In this document: positions 1 through 8,742 of the stretch, piece after piece
Layout of the letters: each line of letters starts with the position of its first letter
How positions within the stretch are numbered: position 1 is the stretch's first letter
Assembly: GCA_937921035.1 (NCBI GenBank)
Contig: CALEUL010000048.1
Span: forward strand, 1-64,000
Direction of reading: 5' to 3'
Origin: an uncultured Porphyromonadaceae bacterium
GTDB lineage: Bacteria > Bacteroidota > Bacteroidia > Bacteroidales > Muribaculaceae
Length of the DNA: 64,000 bases
Notes under the pieces: model-generated
Databases searched by the model: none
Seen by the model: only the letters and a program-made list of their open reading frames with translations
Told to the model about the DNA's origin: nothing
Position numbers and translations under genes: made by a program

Positions 1-80
1 AATGGAATCAGTCCTAATTTTATCTCGCTTCAAAATCTTTTATCGGACAGCAATATATTTTTTTAGCCAGTTTAGACTAT

Positions 81-114
81 AAAAAGAGACTGTCCAAACT
101 TGTTAGACAGTCTC
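81..114 (-). terminator. Intrinsic terminator after the DUF308 gene
   Basis: A perfect 9-bp stem (86-94 with 106-114, GAGACTGTC/GACAGTCTC) is followed on the minus strand by five T residues (81-85). It lies about 50 bases past the stop codon of the minus-strand membrane protein gene, so it probably ends that transcript. Bases 1-80 hold no gene that I can support. Confidence 0.75.
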
Positions 115-162
115 AAGTTTTACGTGAATCAGTGGTCAGGTGCAATTTGCTGTTTAGAGAAA

Positions 163-717
163 TTATTTCTCCGGTATAGGTTTCATGTCGTACGATGCTA
201 TTGCTATAGTGAAGCCCCAGTAGATGAAAGCGATGGCGGTGAGGAACGATACCATCATCATGTTGCTTACCCAGCCGGCTTCAAGGAAGAAGAATCCGAT
301 GAGGCACAGAAGTATGCCGTTGATAATGCCGAGCCACCAGTATCTGGCATGGCGTCCGGCTGCGGAACCTACGAATGCTTCGATGCCCCAGTAAATGAAG
401 ATGATAGCTAAGAAGTAGGGAAATACCAATTCGGAGAGGATTATGCTGCGCACAAGCATGAATCCGACGAACATGTCGATGATGCCGCCTGCAATCCACC
501 AGCCCCATCCTTTGGCGTGGTCGGGGCCGGCTGCCACACAAAGCTGCACAATGCCGGCGAGAACAAGGAGCCAGCCGAAAATCTGTGAGGCGATAGCGTA
601 GCCGGCCTCAGGCCAGAACCAATATGCGAAACCGCCGAGTACTAACAGAATGCCAACGAGAAGAACGAGCCACCACAGGCGCGTCTGTCCGAGATAATTC
701 ACATTGATAAGTTTCAT
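163..717 (-). CDS. DUF308 / HdeD-family inner-membrane protein
   Basis: The 184-residue protein is almost entirely hydrophobic, with about six predicted membrane helices in hairpin pairs. Each pair carries aromatic and glycine-rich turns such as IIFIYWGIEAF and AFIYWGFTIAI, a pattern typical of DUF308/HdeD proteins. HdeD in E. coli is linked to acid resistance at high cell density, but a biochemical role is not established for this family. There is no signal peptide beyond the first helix. The gene is single, with its own terminator downstream. Family assignment is fairly sure; function is unknown. Confidence 0.75.
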   Translation of the reverse strand: MKLINVNYLGQTRLWWLVLLVGILLVLGGFAYWFWPEAGYAIASQIFGWLLVLAGIVQLCVAAGPDHAKGWGWWIAGGIIDMFVGFMLVRSIILSELVFPYFLAIIFIYWGIEAFVGSAAGRHARYWWLGIINGILLCLIGFFFLEAGWVSNMMMVSFLTAIAFIYWGFTIAIASYDMKPIPEK

Positions 718-803
718 AATGCGTGTTGTTTAGTTGAATGTCAATATGTTTTATGAATATTAAACACTTCACACGCAAAATAGTTGAACGGCAGCAGTGC
801 CAA

Positions 804-2735
804 TCATCGTTTTCTGTTTCTTGGCGGCCGTTTACCCTGAGAGCCGGGTTTATTCTGGTGCGCATCCTGTGTGCGGCGGTGTGGTGGTACGTTGCCGAAT
901 AGTTTGCCTATCAGGTCCGGTCGACCTATCCGGTGAAGGGTATCGGTAATCTGGCGTCGGTACTCCGGGTCGTACCAGAAAAAGAACATGCGCTGCCGCA
1001 GCTTCTCGTCGGCATTGGTGGCCGCAAAGACCTCTTCTCCGGTATAGGGATGAATTCCGGTGTAATATATCTCCGTCGCCAGAGTCATTGGCGTGGGCGT
1101 GAAGTCCTGTACCTGCTCCAGATGGAAGTTGAGTTTCTTTGTCTCGGAGGCCAGCTCCGCCATGTCTTCCACACGACAACCTGGATGGGAGGATATGAAA
1201 TACGGTATAAGCTGTTGACGCAGGCCCGCTTTGCTGTTTATCTGCTCGAACAGGTCGTTGAATTTGCCGAAAAGGCTGAACGATGGCTTGCGCATCAGCT
1301 TCAGCACCGTGTCCGATGTATGTTCCGGCGCAACTTTCAGTCGGCCGGATACATGGCTTGTGATAAGCTCGCGGTTATACTGTTCGTTTGTGCGGTCGGT
1401 TTTCGGGTCGCCAGTCCGATGCATGGACAGGTCGTAGCGCACGCCGCTGCCTATAAAAGATTTCTTGACACCTGGCAGCGCATCAACAGCGTGGTAGATG
1501 TCGAGAAGCGGGCTGTGGTCGGTATTTAGATTAGGGCATGGCGAAGGATGCAGACACGACGGGCGCAGACAGCGGCGGCATTTCTCGCGGTCGTGTCCTC
1601 CCATAGCATACATGTTTGCCGACGGACCTCCGAGATCGCTGATATAGCCTTTGAAATCGGGCATGCGCGTAACCTGTTTCACTTCGCGGATAATGGATTC
1701 TTTGGAGCGGGAAGCAATGAATTTACCCTGATGCGCCGATATAGTGCAGAAAGCGCAGCCGCCGAAGCATCCGCGGTGCATGTTCACCGAGTGGCGAATC
1801 ATTTCATAGGCCGGAATAGTCTTTCCTTTGTATCGGGGATGCGGCAGGCGGGTGTACGGAAGGTCGAAAGACGCGTCGATCTGTCCCCGCGTCATTGCAG
1901 GCAGCATTGGATTCACGCGAACCACTTTGTCGCCGCATTGCTGCCACAGAACGGCTTTGCTTTCCATGCGGTTGCTTTCCTGTTCGATATGCTTGAAGTT
2001 CGCAGCCTGTTTGCGTTTATCGGCCAGACACTCCTCGAACGACGACAGGATTATGTTGTTCTCGTCGGCTGCCGGTATATTGTCGGCACCCAGCAGCACA
2101 GCTGTCTGTGGAAGGTCTGTAAGATCCGCTATCCTCGCGCCGGAGGCAAGACGGTCGGCAATTTCGGTAGTGGTGCGCTCGCCCATTCCGTATACAAGAA
2201 TGTCTGCCGGGGCATCGCAAAGGATGGACGGGCGCAGACGGTCCTCCCAATAGTCGTAGTGCGACAGACGCCGCAGCGAGAACTCGATACCTCCGCCCAC
2301 AACCGGTACATCGGGAAAAAGGTCCTTCAGAATCTTTGAATACACCACCGACGGATAATCAGGACGTGCGCCGTGGCGGCCGCCGGGAGTGTAGGCGTCG
2401 TCGGCGCGGCGGCGGCGGTTGGCGGTGTAGTGGTTAACCATCGAGTCCATCGCGCCGGGACTTACACCGAAGAACAGGCGCGGCTTGCCGAACTTACGGA
2501 AGTCGCGCAAATCGTCCTGCCAGTTTGGCTGCGGAACAATCGCTACGCGGTAGCCCGCGGCCTGCAGCGACCGGCCTATCACCGATGCGCCGAAGGCGGG
2601 ATGGTCAACATAGGCGTCCCCGGAAAAAAGCACCACATCCACATAGTCCCAGCCAAGAGCCTTCATCTCCTTGACAGATGTTGGCAGCCAGTCGCTAATG
2701 TGCAGGTTATTATAATCTATAATCTTCGGTTCCAT
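804..2735 (-). CDS. ygiQ: YgiQ-family radical SAM protein (UPF0313)
   Basis: The 643-residue protein has the YgiQ layout: an N-terminal cobalamin-binding-like region (about 30-250) and a radical SAM core with the cluster motif C323-x3-C327-x2-C330 (HRGCFGGCAFC). The C-terminal tail is basic and rich in Arg, Lys and Pro. Members bind a [4Fe-4S] cluster and S-adenosylmethionine; the substrate of YgiQ is not known. The ATG at 2735 lies 6 bases downstream of the uvrB stop codon, so the two genes are probably co-transcribed. The length matches the family (about 600-750). Confidence 0.9.
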   Translation of the reverse strand: MEPKIIDYNNLHISDWLPTSVKEMKALGWDYVDVVLFSGDAYVDHPAFGASVIGRSLQAAGYRVAIVPQPNWQDDLRDFRKFGKPRLFFGVSPGAMDSMVNHYTANRRRRADDAYTPGGRHGARPDYPSVVYSKILKDLFPDVPVVGGGIEFSLRRLSHYDYWEDRLRPSILCDAPADILVYGMGERTTTEIADRLASGARIADLTDLPQTAVLLGADNIPAADENNIILSSFEECLADKRKQAANFKHIEQESNRMESKAVLWQQCGDKVVRVNPMLPAMTRGQIDASFDLPYTRLPHPRYKGKTIPAYEMIRHSVNMHRGCFGGCAFCTISAHQGKFIASRSKESIIREVKQVTRMPDFKGYISDLGGPSANMYAMGGHDREKCRRCLRPSCLHPSPCPNLNTDHSPLLDIYHAVDALPGVKKSFIGSGVRYDLSMHRTGDPKTDRTNEQYNRELITSHVSGRLKVAPEHTSDTVLKLMRKPSFSLFGKFNDLFEQINSKAGLRQQLIPYFISSHPGCRVEDMAELASETKKLNFHLEQVQDFTPTPMTLATEIYYTGIHPYTGEEVFAATNADEKLRQRMFFFWYDPEYRRQITDTLHRIGRPDLIGKLFGNVPPHRRTQDAHQNKPGSQGKRPPRNRKR

Positions 2736-2741
2736 AAATTG

Positions 2742-4832
2742 CTATGCTTTCTTAAGGTCTTCCAGCCGCTGTTCGAGTTTGATGATTTCGTCGCGCAGGC
2801 TGGCGGCCGTGATAAATTCCATCTCTTTGGCGGCTTTGAGCATCTGAGAACGCAGCCGGTCGATGCTTTTTTGCAGTTCCTGCGCGTTCATATAAGGAAT
2901 GACCGGATCGGCGGCGATATCCACTGTTGTGGAAAATTCGTTTGCGTAAGGCAGCTTCTGCCTGTCGCGTTTCTGTTTTGCCGAAGCTGGCTGTTGCCGC
3001 GAGGAACGAGAGGTCTTTTCCATATCAACCTCTTCCTTTTCCATGCCGACGATGGCATTGCGGGCCTTTACGATTGCCTGTGGCGTTATACCGTGCTTCT
3101 CGTTGTAGGCAAGTTGTATTGCCCGGCGACGCTCCGTCTCGTCTATGGTCTGCTGCATCGATTCTGTAATCTTGTCGGCGTACATGATCACTTCGCCGTT
3201 TAGGTTTCGGGCGGCGCGGCCAACAGTCTGCGTAAGCGATCGGTGGCTGCGCAGAAAACCCTCTTTGTCGGCATCCAGAATGGCCACAAGCGATACTTCC
3301 GGAAGGTCGAGGCCCTCGCGAAGCAGATTTACGCCTATAAGAACATCATATTCGCCCGCACGCAGACCGTCGAGAATCTTTATTCGGTCCATCGTGTCGA
3401 CATCGCTGTGTATATAGGCTGTCTTTATGTTCAGTTTCAGGAAATAATCGTTCAGCTCTTCGGCCATGCGCTTGGTAAGAGTGGTAACAAGCGTGCGCTC
3501 GTTGCGTTCCATGCGCTGCTGAATCTGTTCAAGAAGGTCGTCGATTTGGTTTGTCGACGGAACAACACGTATCTGCGGGTCTAAAAGCCCGGTGGGACGT
3601 ATCACCTGTTCTACAACTACGCCCTCACAGCGCTCAAGCTCGTAGTCGGCCGGAGTGGCGCTGACGTATATCACCTGGTTCGTAAGGCTTTCGAATTCCT
3701 CGAAACGCAGTGGACGGTTGTCGAGTGCCGCAGGCAGACGGAAGCCGTACTGAACAAGGTTTTCCTTGCGCGAGCGGTCGCCGCCGAACATGGCGCGTAT
3801 CTGCGGCACAGTAACGTGGCTCTCGTCGATAATGGTAAGGAAATCTTTCGGGAAATAGTCCAGCAGGCAGAATGGCCTCTCGCCGGGGCGGCGCCGGTCG
3901 AAATAGCGGGAGTAGTTCTCTATGCCGGGGCAGTAGCCGATTTCCTTAATCATCTCCATGTCGTATTTCACGCGTTCCTCGATACGCTGGGCCTCAAGCT
4001 CGTAGCCTTCCTTGAGAAAGCTGATTACCTGTGCGTCCAGATCTGCTTTGATGTTCGCGAGGGCATACTCCTGACGTGCCGGCGACACCACGAAAAGGTT
4101 TGCAGGATAGATGTTGAAACTGTCGTGGGTGCCAAGATGGGCATTGTCCTCGGGATGTACCGTTATCACCTTCTCCACTTCGTCGCCCCAGAACACCACG
4201 CGCACTATAATATCCTCGTAGGCAAGACGTATATCAACCGTATCGCCTTTCACACGGAAGTTGCCCCGGCCAAGTTCAAGCTCGTTGCGGCTGTAGAGCG
4301 ATGCCACAAGTTTGCGCAGAAAATCGTTCCGGCTGATTTTCATACCACGCTTGACGGTGATGACGTTCTCGTGGAAATCGTTGGGATTCCCCATGCCGTA
4401 AATACATGATACCGACGAAACCACTATAACGTCGCGGCGTCCCGAAAGGAGAGCGGACGTCGTGGCCAGACGCAGACGGTCAATCTCGTCGTTAATCATA
4501 AGGTCCTTCTCTATGTACTTGTCTACCGAAGGAATATATGCCTCCGGCTGATAGTAGTCGTAGTACGATACAAAGTATTGTACGGAATTGTGGGGGAAGA
4601 ACTGCTTGAACTCGCTGTATAGCTGTGCGGCGAGCGTCTTGTTGTGGCTAAGAATCAGAGTAGGTTTCTGCACCTCCTTGATAACATTGGCCATAGTGAA
4701 CGTTTTGCCGGAGCCTGTAACGCCGAGAAGCGTCTGAGCTTCGGCCCCGTCGCGGATGCCTTGCGAGAGCTGCGATATGGCTTCCGGCTGGTCGCCGGTG
4801 GGCTTATATTGCGATACTAATTCGAAATCCAT
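2742..4832 (-). CDS. uvrB: Excinuclease ABC subunit B
   Basis: UvrB is the DNA damage-verifying helicase-like subunit of UvrABC nucleotide excision repair; it receives DNA from UvrA and recruits UvrC. The 696-residue protein carries Walker A GVTGSGKT (37-44), the beta-hairpin region around Y91-DYYQPEAY, the DESH Walker B motif (336-339), the QTVGRAARN helicase motif VI, and a C-terminal UVR coiled-coil (about 655-690) for UvrC contact. A minus-strand TATCTTTG box (4856-4863) lies 24 bases upstream of the ATG; I saw no matching -33 box. The 125-base gap to the next gene holds nothing else recognisable. Confidence 0.97.
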   Translation of the reverse strand: MDFELVSQYKPTGDQPEAISQLSQGIRDGAEAQTLLGVTGSGKTFTMANVIKEVQKPTLILSHNKTLAAQLYSEFKQFFPHNSVQYFVSYYDYYQPEAYIPSVDKYIEKDLMINDEIDRLRLATTSALLSGRRDVIVVSSVSCIYGMGNPNDFHENVITVKRGMKISRNDFLRKLVASLYSRNELELGRGNFRVKGDTVDIRLAYEDIIVRVVFWGDEVEKVITVHPEDNAHLGTHDSFNIYPANLFVVSPARQEYALANIKADLDAQVISFLKEGYELEAQRIEERVKYDMEMIKEIGYCPGIENYSRYFDRRRPGERPFCLLDYFPKDFLTIIDESHVTVPQIRAMFGGDRSRKENLVQYGFRLPAALDNRPLRFEEFESLTNQVIYVSATPADYELERCEGVVVEQVIRPTGLLDPQIRVVPSTNQIDDLLEQIQQRMERNERTLVTTLTKRMAEELNDYFLKLNIKTAYIHSDVDTMDRIKILDGLRAGEYDVLIGVNLLREGLDLPEVSLVAILDADKEGFLRSHRSLTQTVGRAARNLNGEVIMYADKITESMQQTIDETERRRAIQLAYNEKHGITPQAIVKARNAIVGMEKEEVDMEKTSRSSRQQPASAKQKRDRQKLPYANEFSTTVDIAADPVIPYMNAQELQKSIDRLRSQMLKAAKEMEFITAASLRDEIIKLEQRLEDLKKA

Positions 4833-4957
4833 CGTAAAACAGTCGGTTTAACTTACAAAGATACACAAAAACATCGGCACCGGGAAATGAAATTCAGCCT
4901 CCACGGGCTAAAAATATATAAATTTGGCTATCGCAAGAATTCAGACCGGTATGAATT

Positions 4958-6340
4958 TCATAGTACCGGCTTGCCGCGAAGGTAGGCAAAAACGTCTTTC
5001 TGAATTCTGGAACGGAATACATAGTTGCCCCCTGTATAGATAATGAGGGCAACTGCTGTTTCTACGCATAATTTTGCTGCAGGTGCGGAACAGAGGCTGC
5101 CGGCGGCGAGCGCTATGGGGATGATTACGAGTGTCTGGGTGAGGTAGGGCAGCATATCGGAAATAAATTGGCCGATACTGACACCTGTAAGTCGTACTGC
5201 CGTAATAAGCGAGGCTATCCAGGTTATGAACGTGGCTGCAAGCTGACCCCAGAGCAGAATCTCGATTCCTAAAACGGGCTGTTCCGGCGTGGAGAGGTGC
5301 AGGAAGGGGAAACAAACGGCGAGGGCAACGATGGCTGCGGTATCGCGCACTACTTCCAGCTTGACTATTGCCGTTCCGTGTCCCAGGGCAAGCATATAGT
5401 TGTTGTATAGTGAATTGAGTACCGTAAATATGCCCCGAAGAAGCAGAATCTGGAATAGTATTATCGACGGGTCCCACTTTGTGCCGAAAAGTGTGTGGAA
5501 AAGCGGTGTGGCCATCGCCATAAGTCCCAGCATGGCGGGAAACAGGATGTAGGAGGTGAATCGGTTTATTTTAGACACCATGCCGCGGAACCGTTGTATG
5601 TCGTGTTGAACTGCCGATAGTGGCGGTACGAACGACGATGTGAAAACCTGCGATAGCGATGCGGTGCCCATTGTGCTCCATTTGTCGCTTTGCGTGTAAT
5701 ATCCCAAAGCGGTGAGACTTACCCGGTTGCCTATTACGAAGGCATATATTTTCTGAAAAATGGTGTTCAGCAGCGACTGTAGCATCATTCTTGTGCCGAG
5801 TCCGGCAAAAGAACGCAGTGCTGACCACGAGAAGCGCCAGAGCGGACGCCAGCGGCTTGTGGTCCACAGAACCACGCTTTTTACGGCCGCGATGATAACG
5901 CTTTGCCATACCAGCGCCCATGCGCCGTATCCCGCAAGTGCCAGCCATATGCCGGCCACGGCGCCTAAGAACAGTCCGAGTGAGTTGGACGCTGCCACCA
6001 TTCGGACATCCATTGCCTTCATCAGGCGGTTGGTCTGCACAATCGCCGATGCATTGAAAATTATGCACAGAAACATCACCCTCGCCAATGGCACAAGGCG
6101 CATGTCGTCCTGGAATATGGCGGCTATGAGTGGCGCCCCGGCGAACAGTATGATATATGCCGCCACGGCTACGCCGATATTGAACCACAGCACGGTGGAG
6201 TAGTCCAGCCGAGTAGGGCTGCGGCGCTGCAGCAATGCAAAGGAGAATCCGCTGTCTACAAGCAGAGACGCAAAAGCCTGAAAAACAAGAAGGGCGCCTA
6301 CCAGACCGAAATCTTCCTGGCTGAGCATGCGTGCAAGCAC
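4958..6340 (-). CDS. Polysaccharide flippase (Wzx/MATE-like, oligosaccharide exporter)
   Basis: The protein resembles the WzxC/Polysacc_synt_3 group of MOP-superfamily exporters, which flip lipid-linked polysaccharide across the inner membrane. About 12 hydrophobic segments are visible, with the family-type start region LARMLSQEDFG near the annotated N-terminus. The first available start is GTG at 6340, but the reading frame is open back to 6454, and that stretch encodes the family's normal first 30 or so residues (a basic amphipathic start, then SLKWNLVDKLSTQ and helix 1). It has no ATG, GTG or TTG codon, so the true start may be a rare codon (ATC at 6442, CTG or ATT), or the start may have been lost. 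It lies third in the run dusB, GIN protein, flippase. Confidence 0.85.
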   Translation of the reverse strand: MLARMLSQEDFGLVGALLVFQAFASLLVDSGFSFALLQRRSPTRLDYSTVLWFNIGVAVAAYIILFAGAPLIAAIFQDDMRLVPLARVMFLCIIFNASAIVQTNRLMKAMDVRMVAASNSLGLFLGAVAGIWLALAGYGAWALVWQSVIIAAVKSVVLWTTSRWRPLWRFSWSALRSFAGLGTRMMLQSLLNTIFQKIYAFVIGNRVSLTALGYYTQSDKWSTMGTASLSQVFTSSFVPPLSAVQHDIQRFRGMVSKINRFTSYILFPAMLGLMAMATPLFHTLFGTKWDPSIILFQILLLRGIFTVLNSLYNNYMLALGHGTAIVKLEVVRDTAAIVALAVCFPFLHLSTPEQPVLGIEILLWGQLAATFITWIASLITAVRLTGVSIGQFISDMLPYLTQTLVIIPIALAAGSLCSAPAAKLCVETAVALIIYTGGNYVFRSRIQKDVFAYLRGKPVL

Positions 6341-6479
6341 AATGCCTGTGACCGCGTATAGAATCTGCGTGGACAGCTTGTCTACAAGGTTCCACTTCAG
6401 CGAGTGGGCCGTACGGGTCTTTAAGTTGTGGCTGCGTGCGATATCGACCGGGTTTTACGTTACGTATCTATAACGACTG

Positions 6480-7211
6480 CTATCTGTTTTTATTGCCGAT
6501 ATATGCGGCGGTGTGTTCCTCGGCCGGTATCACTTTTACGCCTATTCCGCGTCTGGAAACCTTAGGGGTGCCGTGGTATATCACTTTGCCGGTTCCTGCT
6601 CCGTAGACCTTTAATGTTTCAGAAGGCGTGCATTCTATGTTGCCCGATCCAAATACAAAGCAACTGATGTTTGCCGCCATAAGGTTGCGGGCCGAAACGG
6701 GTCCCGTGCTCACGTTGTTGATTTTTACTTTGCTGGCCTTACCGCTCATGGCAAGCGTCCCGTTGCCGGCTGTTACACCCGCGTCAACCTCTTCCGCGAC
6801 TATCGACTCTATTTCCAGCGTGCCGTTGCCTATCTGGCGAGCCTTGAGTGTTTTTACGGGTGAGGGAGAAAATACACGCACCAACGAGTCGCCGCTGTTC
6901 TCCACTCTGTTGAGGTTTGTGGAATATACCTTTATGCGTGGAACGCCGATGATGGGAGTTTCCTCGGCGGTGGTACGTATGGTAAGGTGATCTTTTTCGT
7001 TGTTGAAGCTTATTTCCCTTGCCACTTCGGGCGGGCATACGAAAACAGCCCATCCTGCCGAGTCGGGCAGGGCTTGATAGTCCACCGGCACGCCGTCCAC
7101 TACGGTAAGATTGCTGAAATTGCGCACGTCTATTCTGAAGACTTCCGGTTCGGCAGCCACTGCAAAAGCGGCAGCGAACAACAGTAATGCGGTGAATAAT
7201 ATATTTTTCAT
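6480..7211 (-). CDS. Secreted GIN-domain (DUF2807) protein
   Basis: The 243-residue protein has a clear signal peptide (MKNILFTALLLFAAAFAVAA) followed by a beta-helix-like region of short repeats in which V, G, N and S alternate, typical of the DUF2807 'putative autotransporter adhesin head' (GIN) domain. Bacteroidota carry many such proteins, probably at the cell envelope; no biochemical role is known. It starts 9 bases after dusB ends and stops shortly before the flippase frame opens, so the three genes probably share a transcript. Confidence 0.75.
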   Translation of the reverse strand: MKNILFTALLLFAAAFAVAAEPEVFRIDVRNFSNLTVVDGVPVDYQALPDSAGWAVFVCPPEVAREISFNNEKDHLTIRTTAEETPIIGVPRIKVYSTNLNRVENSGDSLVRVFSPSPVKTLKARQIGNGTLEIESIVAEEVDAGVTAGNGTLAMSGKASKVKINNVSTGPVSARNLMAANISCFVFGSGNIECTPSETLKVYGAGTGKVIYHGTPKVSRRGIGVKVIPAEEHTAAYIGNKNR

Positions 7212-7220
7212 ATATCTATT

Positions 7221-8234
7221 TTATAGGGGTCTGTTTTCATCGGATTGCAGAAGTGAGGGCAGTATTTCATTCTCTATTTTAGAGAGTACCGCCTCAAGTT
7301 CGTCAAGGGTTGAGGCTTTCAGCATCTCGATTCTCGTGGGACGGAATCCGGGAATGCTTTTGAACAGCGGAGATGCCGCCAGGTGGCGTCGTATGTGCAG
7401 AATGCCGCGGTATTCGTCGATACGCTCGACGCTCTCGCGTATCTGCCGGCGCAGCAGAGCGAATTTTTCGGCTACCGGAATCTGTTCCACGGCACCCTTG
7501 CGCAGTAGCGACGTCATTTCGCGGAATATCCAAGGCGCGCCAATACTTGCCCGGCCAACCATCACACCGTCAATTCCATAACGCTCGAAGGCATCCTTTA
7601 GTTTTTGTGGCGTGGTGATGTCGCCGTTGCCTATCACCGGAATATTTAGCCTCGGGTTTGCCTTTACTTTGGCAATTTCGGTCCAGTCCGCCTCGCCGGT
7701 GTACATCTGCGAGCGTGTGCGCCCGTGTACTGTGAGGGCCTGTATGCCGCAGTCCTGCAACTGCTCGGCAAGCGTTACAATAATCTTGCTGTTGCAGTCC
7801 CAGCCCAGACGCGTCTTTACGGTAACGGGAATCTTTACGGCGGAGACAACCGCGCGGGTTATCTCCAGCATTTTTGGAATGTCGCGGAGCATCCCGGCTC
7901 CGGCGCCTTTGCCAGCCACTTTTTTTACAGGACATCCGAAATTTATATCAAGTATGTCGGGACCGGCCTGTTCTACAATTTTAGCGGCTTCCACCATCGG
8001 CTCAACCTCCCGTCCATAAATCTGTATGGCGGTAGGCCGTTCGGCGTCGCTGATGTGCAGCTTGCGGGTGGTGGCGGCGATATTGCGGATAAGGGCATCG
8101 GCCGATACAAACTCGGTATACGTCATGTCGGCGCCCTGTTCTTTGCATATTAGCCTGAACGATGCGTCTGTAACATCCTCCATTGGCGCGAGCATAACGG
8201 GTTTTTCCCCAAGATCTATATTGCCGATTCTCAT
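7221..8234 (-). CDS. dusB: tRNA-dihydrouridine synthase
   Basis: Dus enzymes use FMN and NADPH to reduce specific uridines in tRNA. The 338-residue protein begins MRIGNIDLG and has the TIM-barrel flavin motif LAPMEDVTDASFR, the catalytic cysteine in NFGCPVKKV (C101), and the FMN phosphate-binding region VIGNGDI. The frame is open upstream to 8291, but the ATG at 8234 gives the normal Dus N-terminus. A minus-strand -7 box (TAATTTTG, 8267-8274) lies 33 bases before this ATG, which supports it. The C-terminal helical domain is complete. DusB-type is the best match in this group. Confidence 0.92.
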   Translation of the reverse strand: MRIGNIDLGEKPVMLAPMEDVTDASFRLICKEQGADMTYTEFVSADALIRNIAATTRKLHISDAERPTAIQIYGREVEPMVEAAKIVEQAGPDILDINFGCPVKKVAGKGAGAGMLRDIPKMLEITRAVVSAVKIPVTVKTRLGWDCNSKIIVTLAEQLQDCGIQALTVHGRTRSQMYTGEADWTEIAKVKANPRLNIPVIGNGDITTPQKLKDAFERYGIDGVMVGRASIGAPWIFREMTSLLRKGAVEQIPVAEKFALLRRQIRESVERIDEYRGILHIRRHLAASPLFKSIPGFRPTRIEMLKASTLDELEAVLSKIENEILPSLLQSDENRPL

Positions 8235-8742
8235 TGCGATGATTTTCCTGATTCTTTTTTCGGGTACAAAATTACATAAAATATGCCACATTGCCGAGCC
8301 TTTTGGTTAAACAGGCCAAAATTGTGAACTATTTGTACATTTTTAGGCGCCGCTCAGGCATTTATGTATGGACAATAAAAAAATTATCCGTCATCCCGAC
8401 GAATAATCTTTTCACCTTAAATCTAATACCATGAAAAACTGATGCAAAGTTATACTTTTTATGTTATACAACATAATTTTGAGACAGAAAATTTCTCAAT
8501 TTAACTTTGTTTAACTAATTGGACTGCATTAGCCCCTGTTTGGGCTTCTCAAAATGTTAAATTGTCTGCTGTAGTCTTTCTGTTTTTGAACAAAGATTAC
8601 AAATACAATGTTGTATTTTCGAAACCGGCAGGAAGAACACAACGGGATGTGGCCGGGACCGAAAGTAACCCGGCTGCGAGTCGGTCTTTCTTCACAATAT
8701 TGTAGAATCAACTAAAGTCTAACTGATTAATTTGTAACCAAA
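8235..8742. other. 508-base divergent intergenic region between dusB and the OmpA gene
   Basis: No coding region is supported here. The region holds a dusB -7 box (8267-8274, minus), an imperfect hairpin beside seven A residues (8377-8407; terminator-like on the minus strand), a second minus-strand TAACTTTG box (8445-8452), the full plus-strand promoter for the OmpA gene (8478-8509), and a near-perfect palindrome (8601-8618) in the long OmpA leader. The three-codon ATGAAAAACTGA at 8431 is probably chance. Confidence 0.6.
8478..8509 (+). promoter_or_regulatory. Bacteroidota promoter for the OmpA-family gene
   Basis: TTTG at 8478-8481 and TAACTTTG at 8502-8509 are separated by 20 bases, matching the Bacteroidota primary sigma consensus (-33 TTTG, -7 TAnnTTTG). 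A start near 8515 would give a leader of about 225 bases before the ATG at 8743, which is unusually long for this window. Confidence 0.7.

Noticed and set aside
8529..8711. A 60-codon minus-strand open frame in the OmpA leader
   Set aside because: It is antisense to the leader, with no family resemblance and no start signals.
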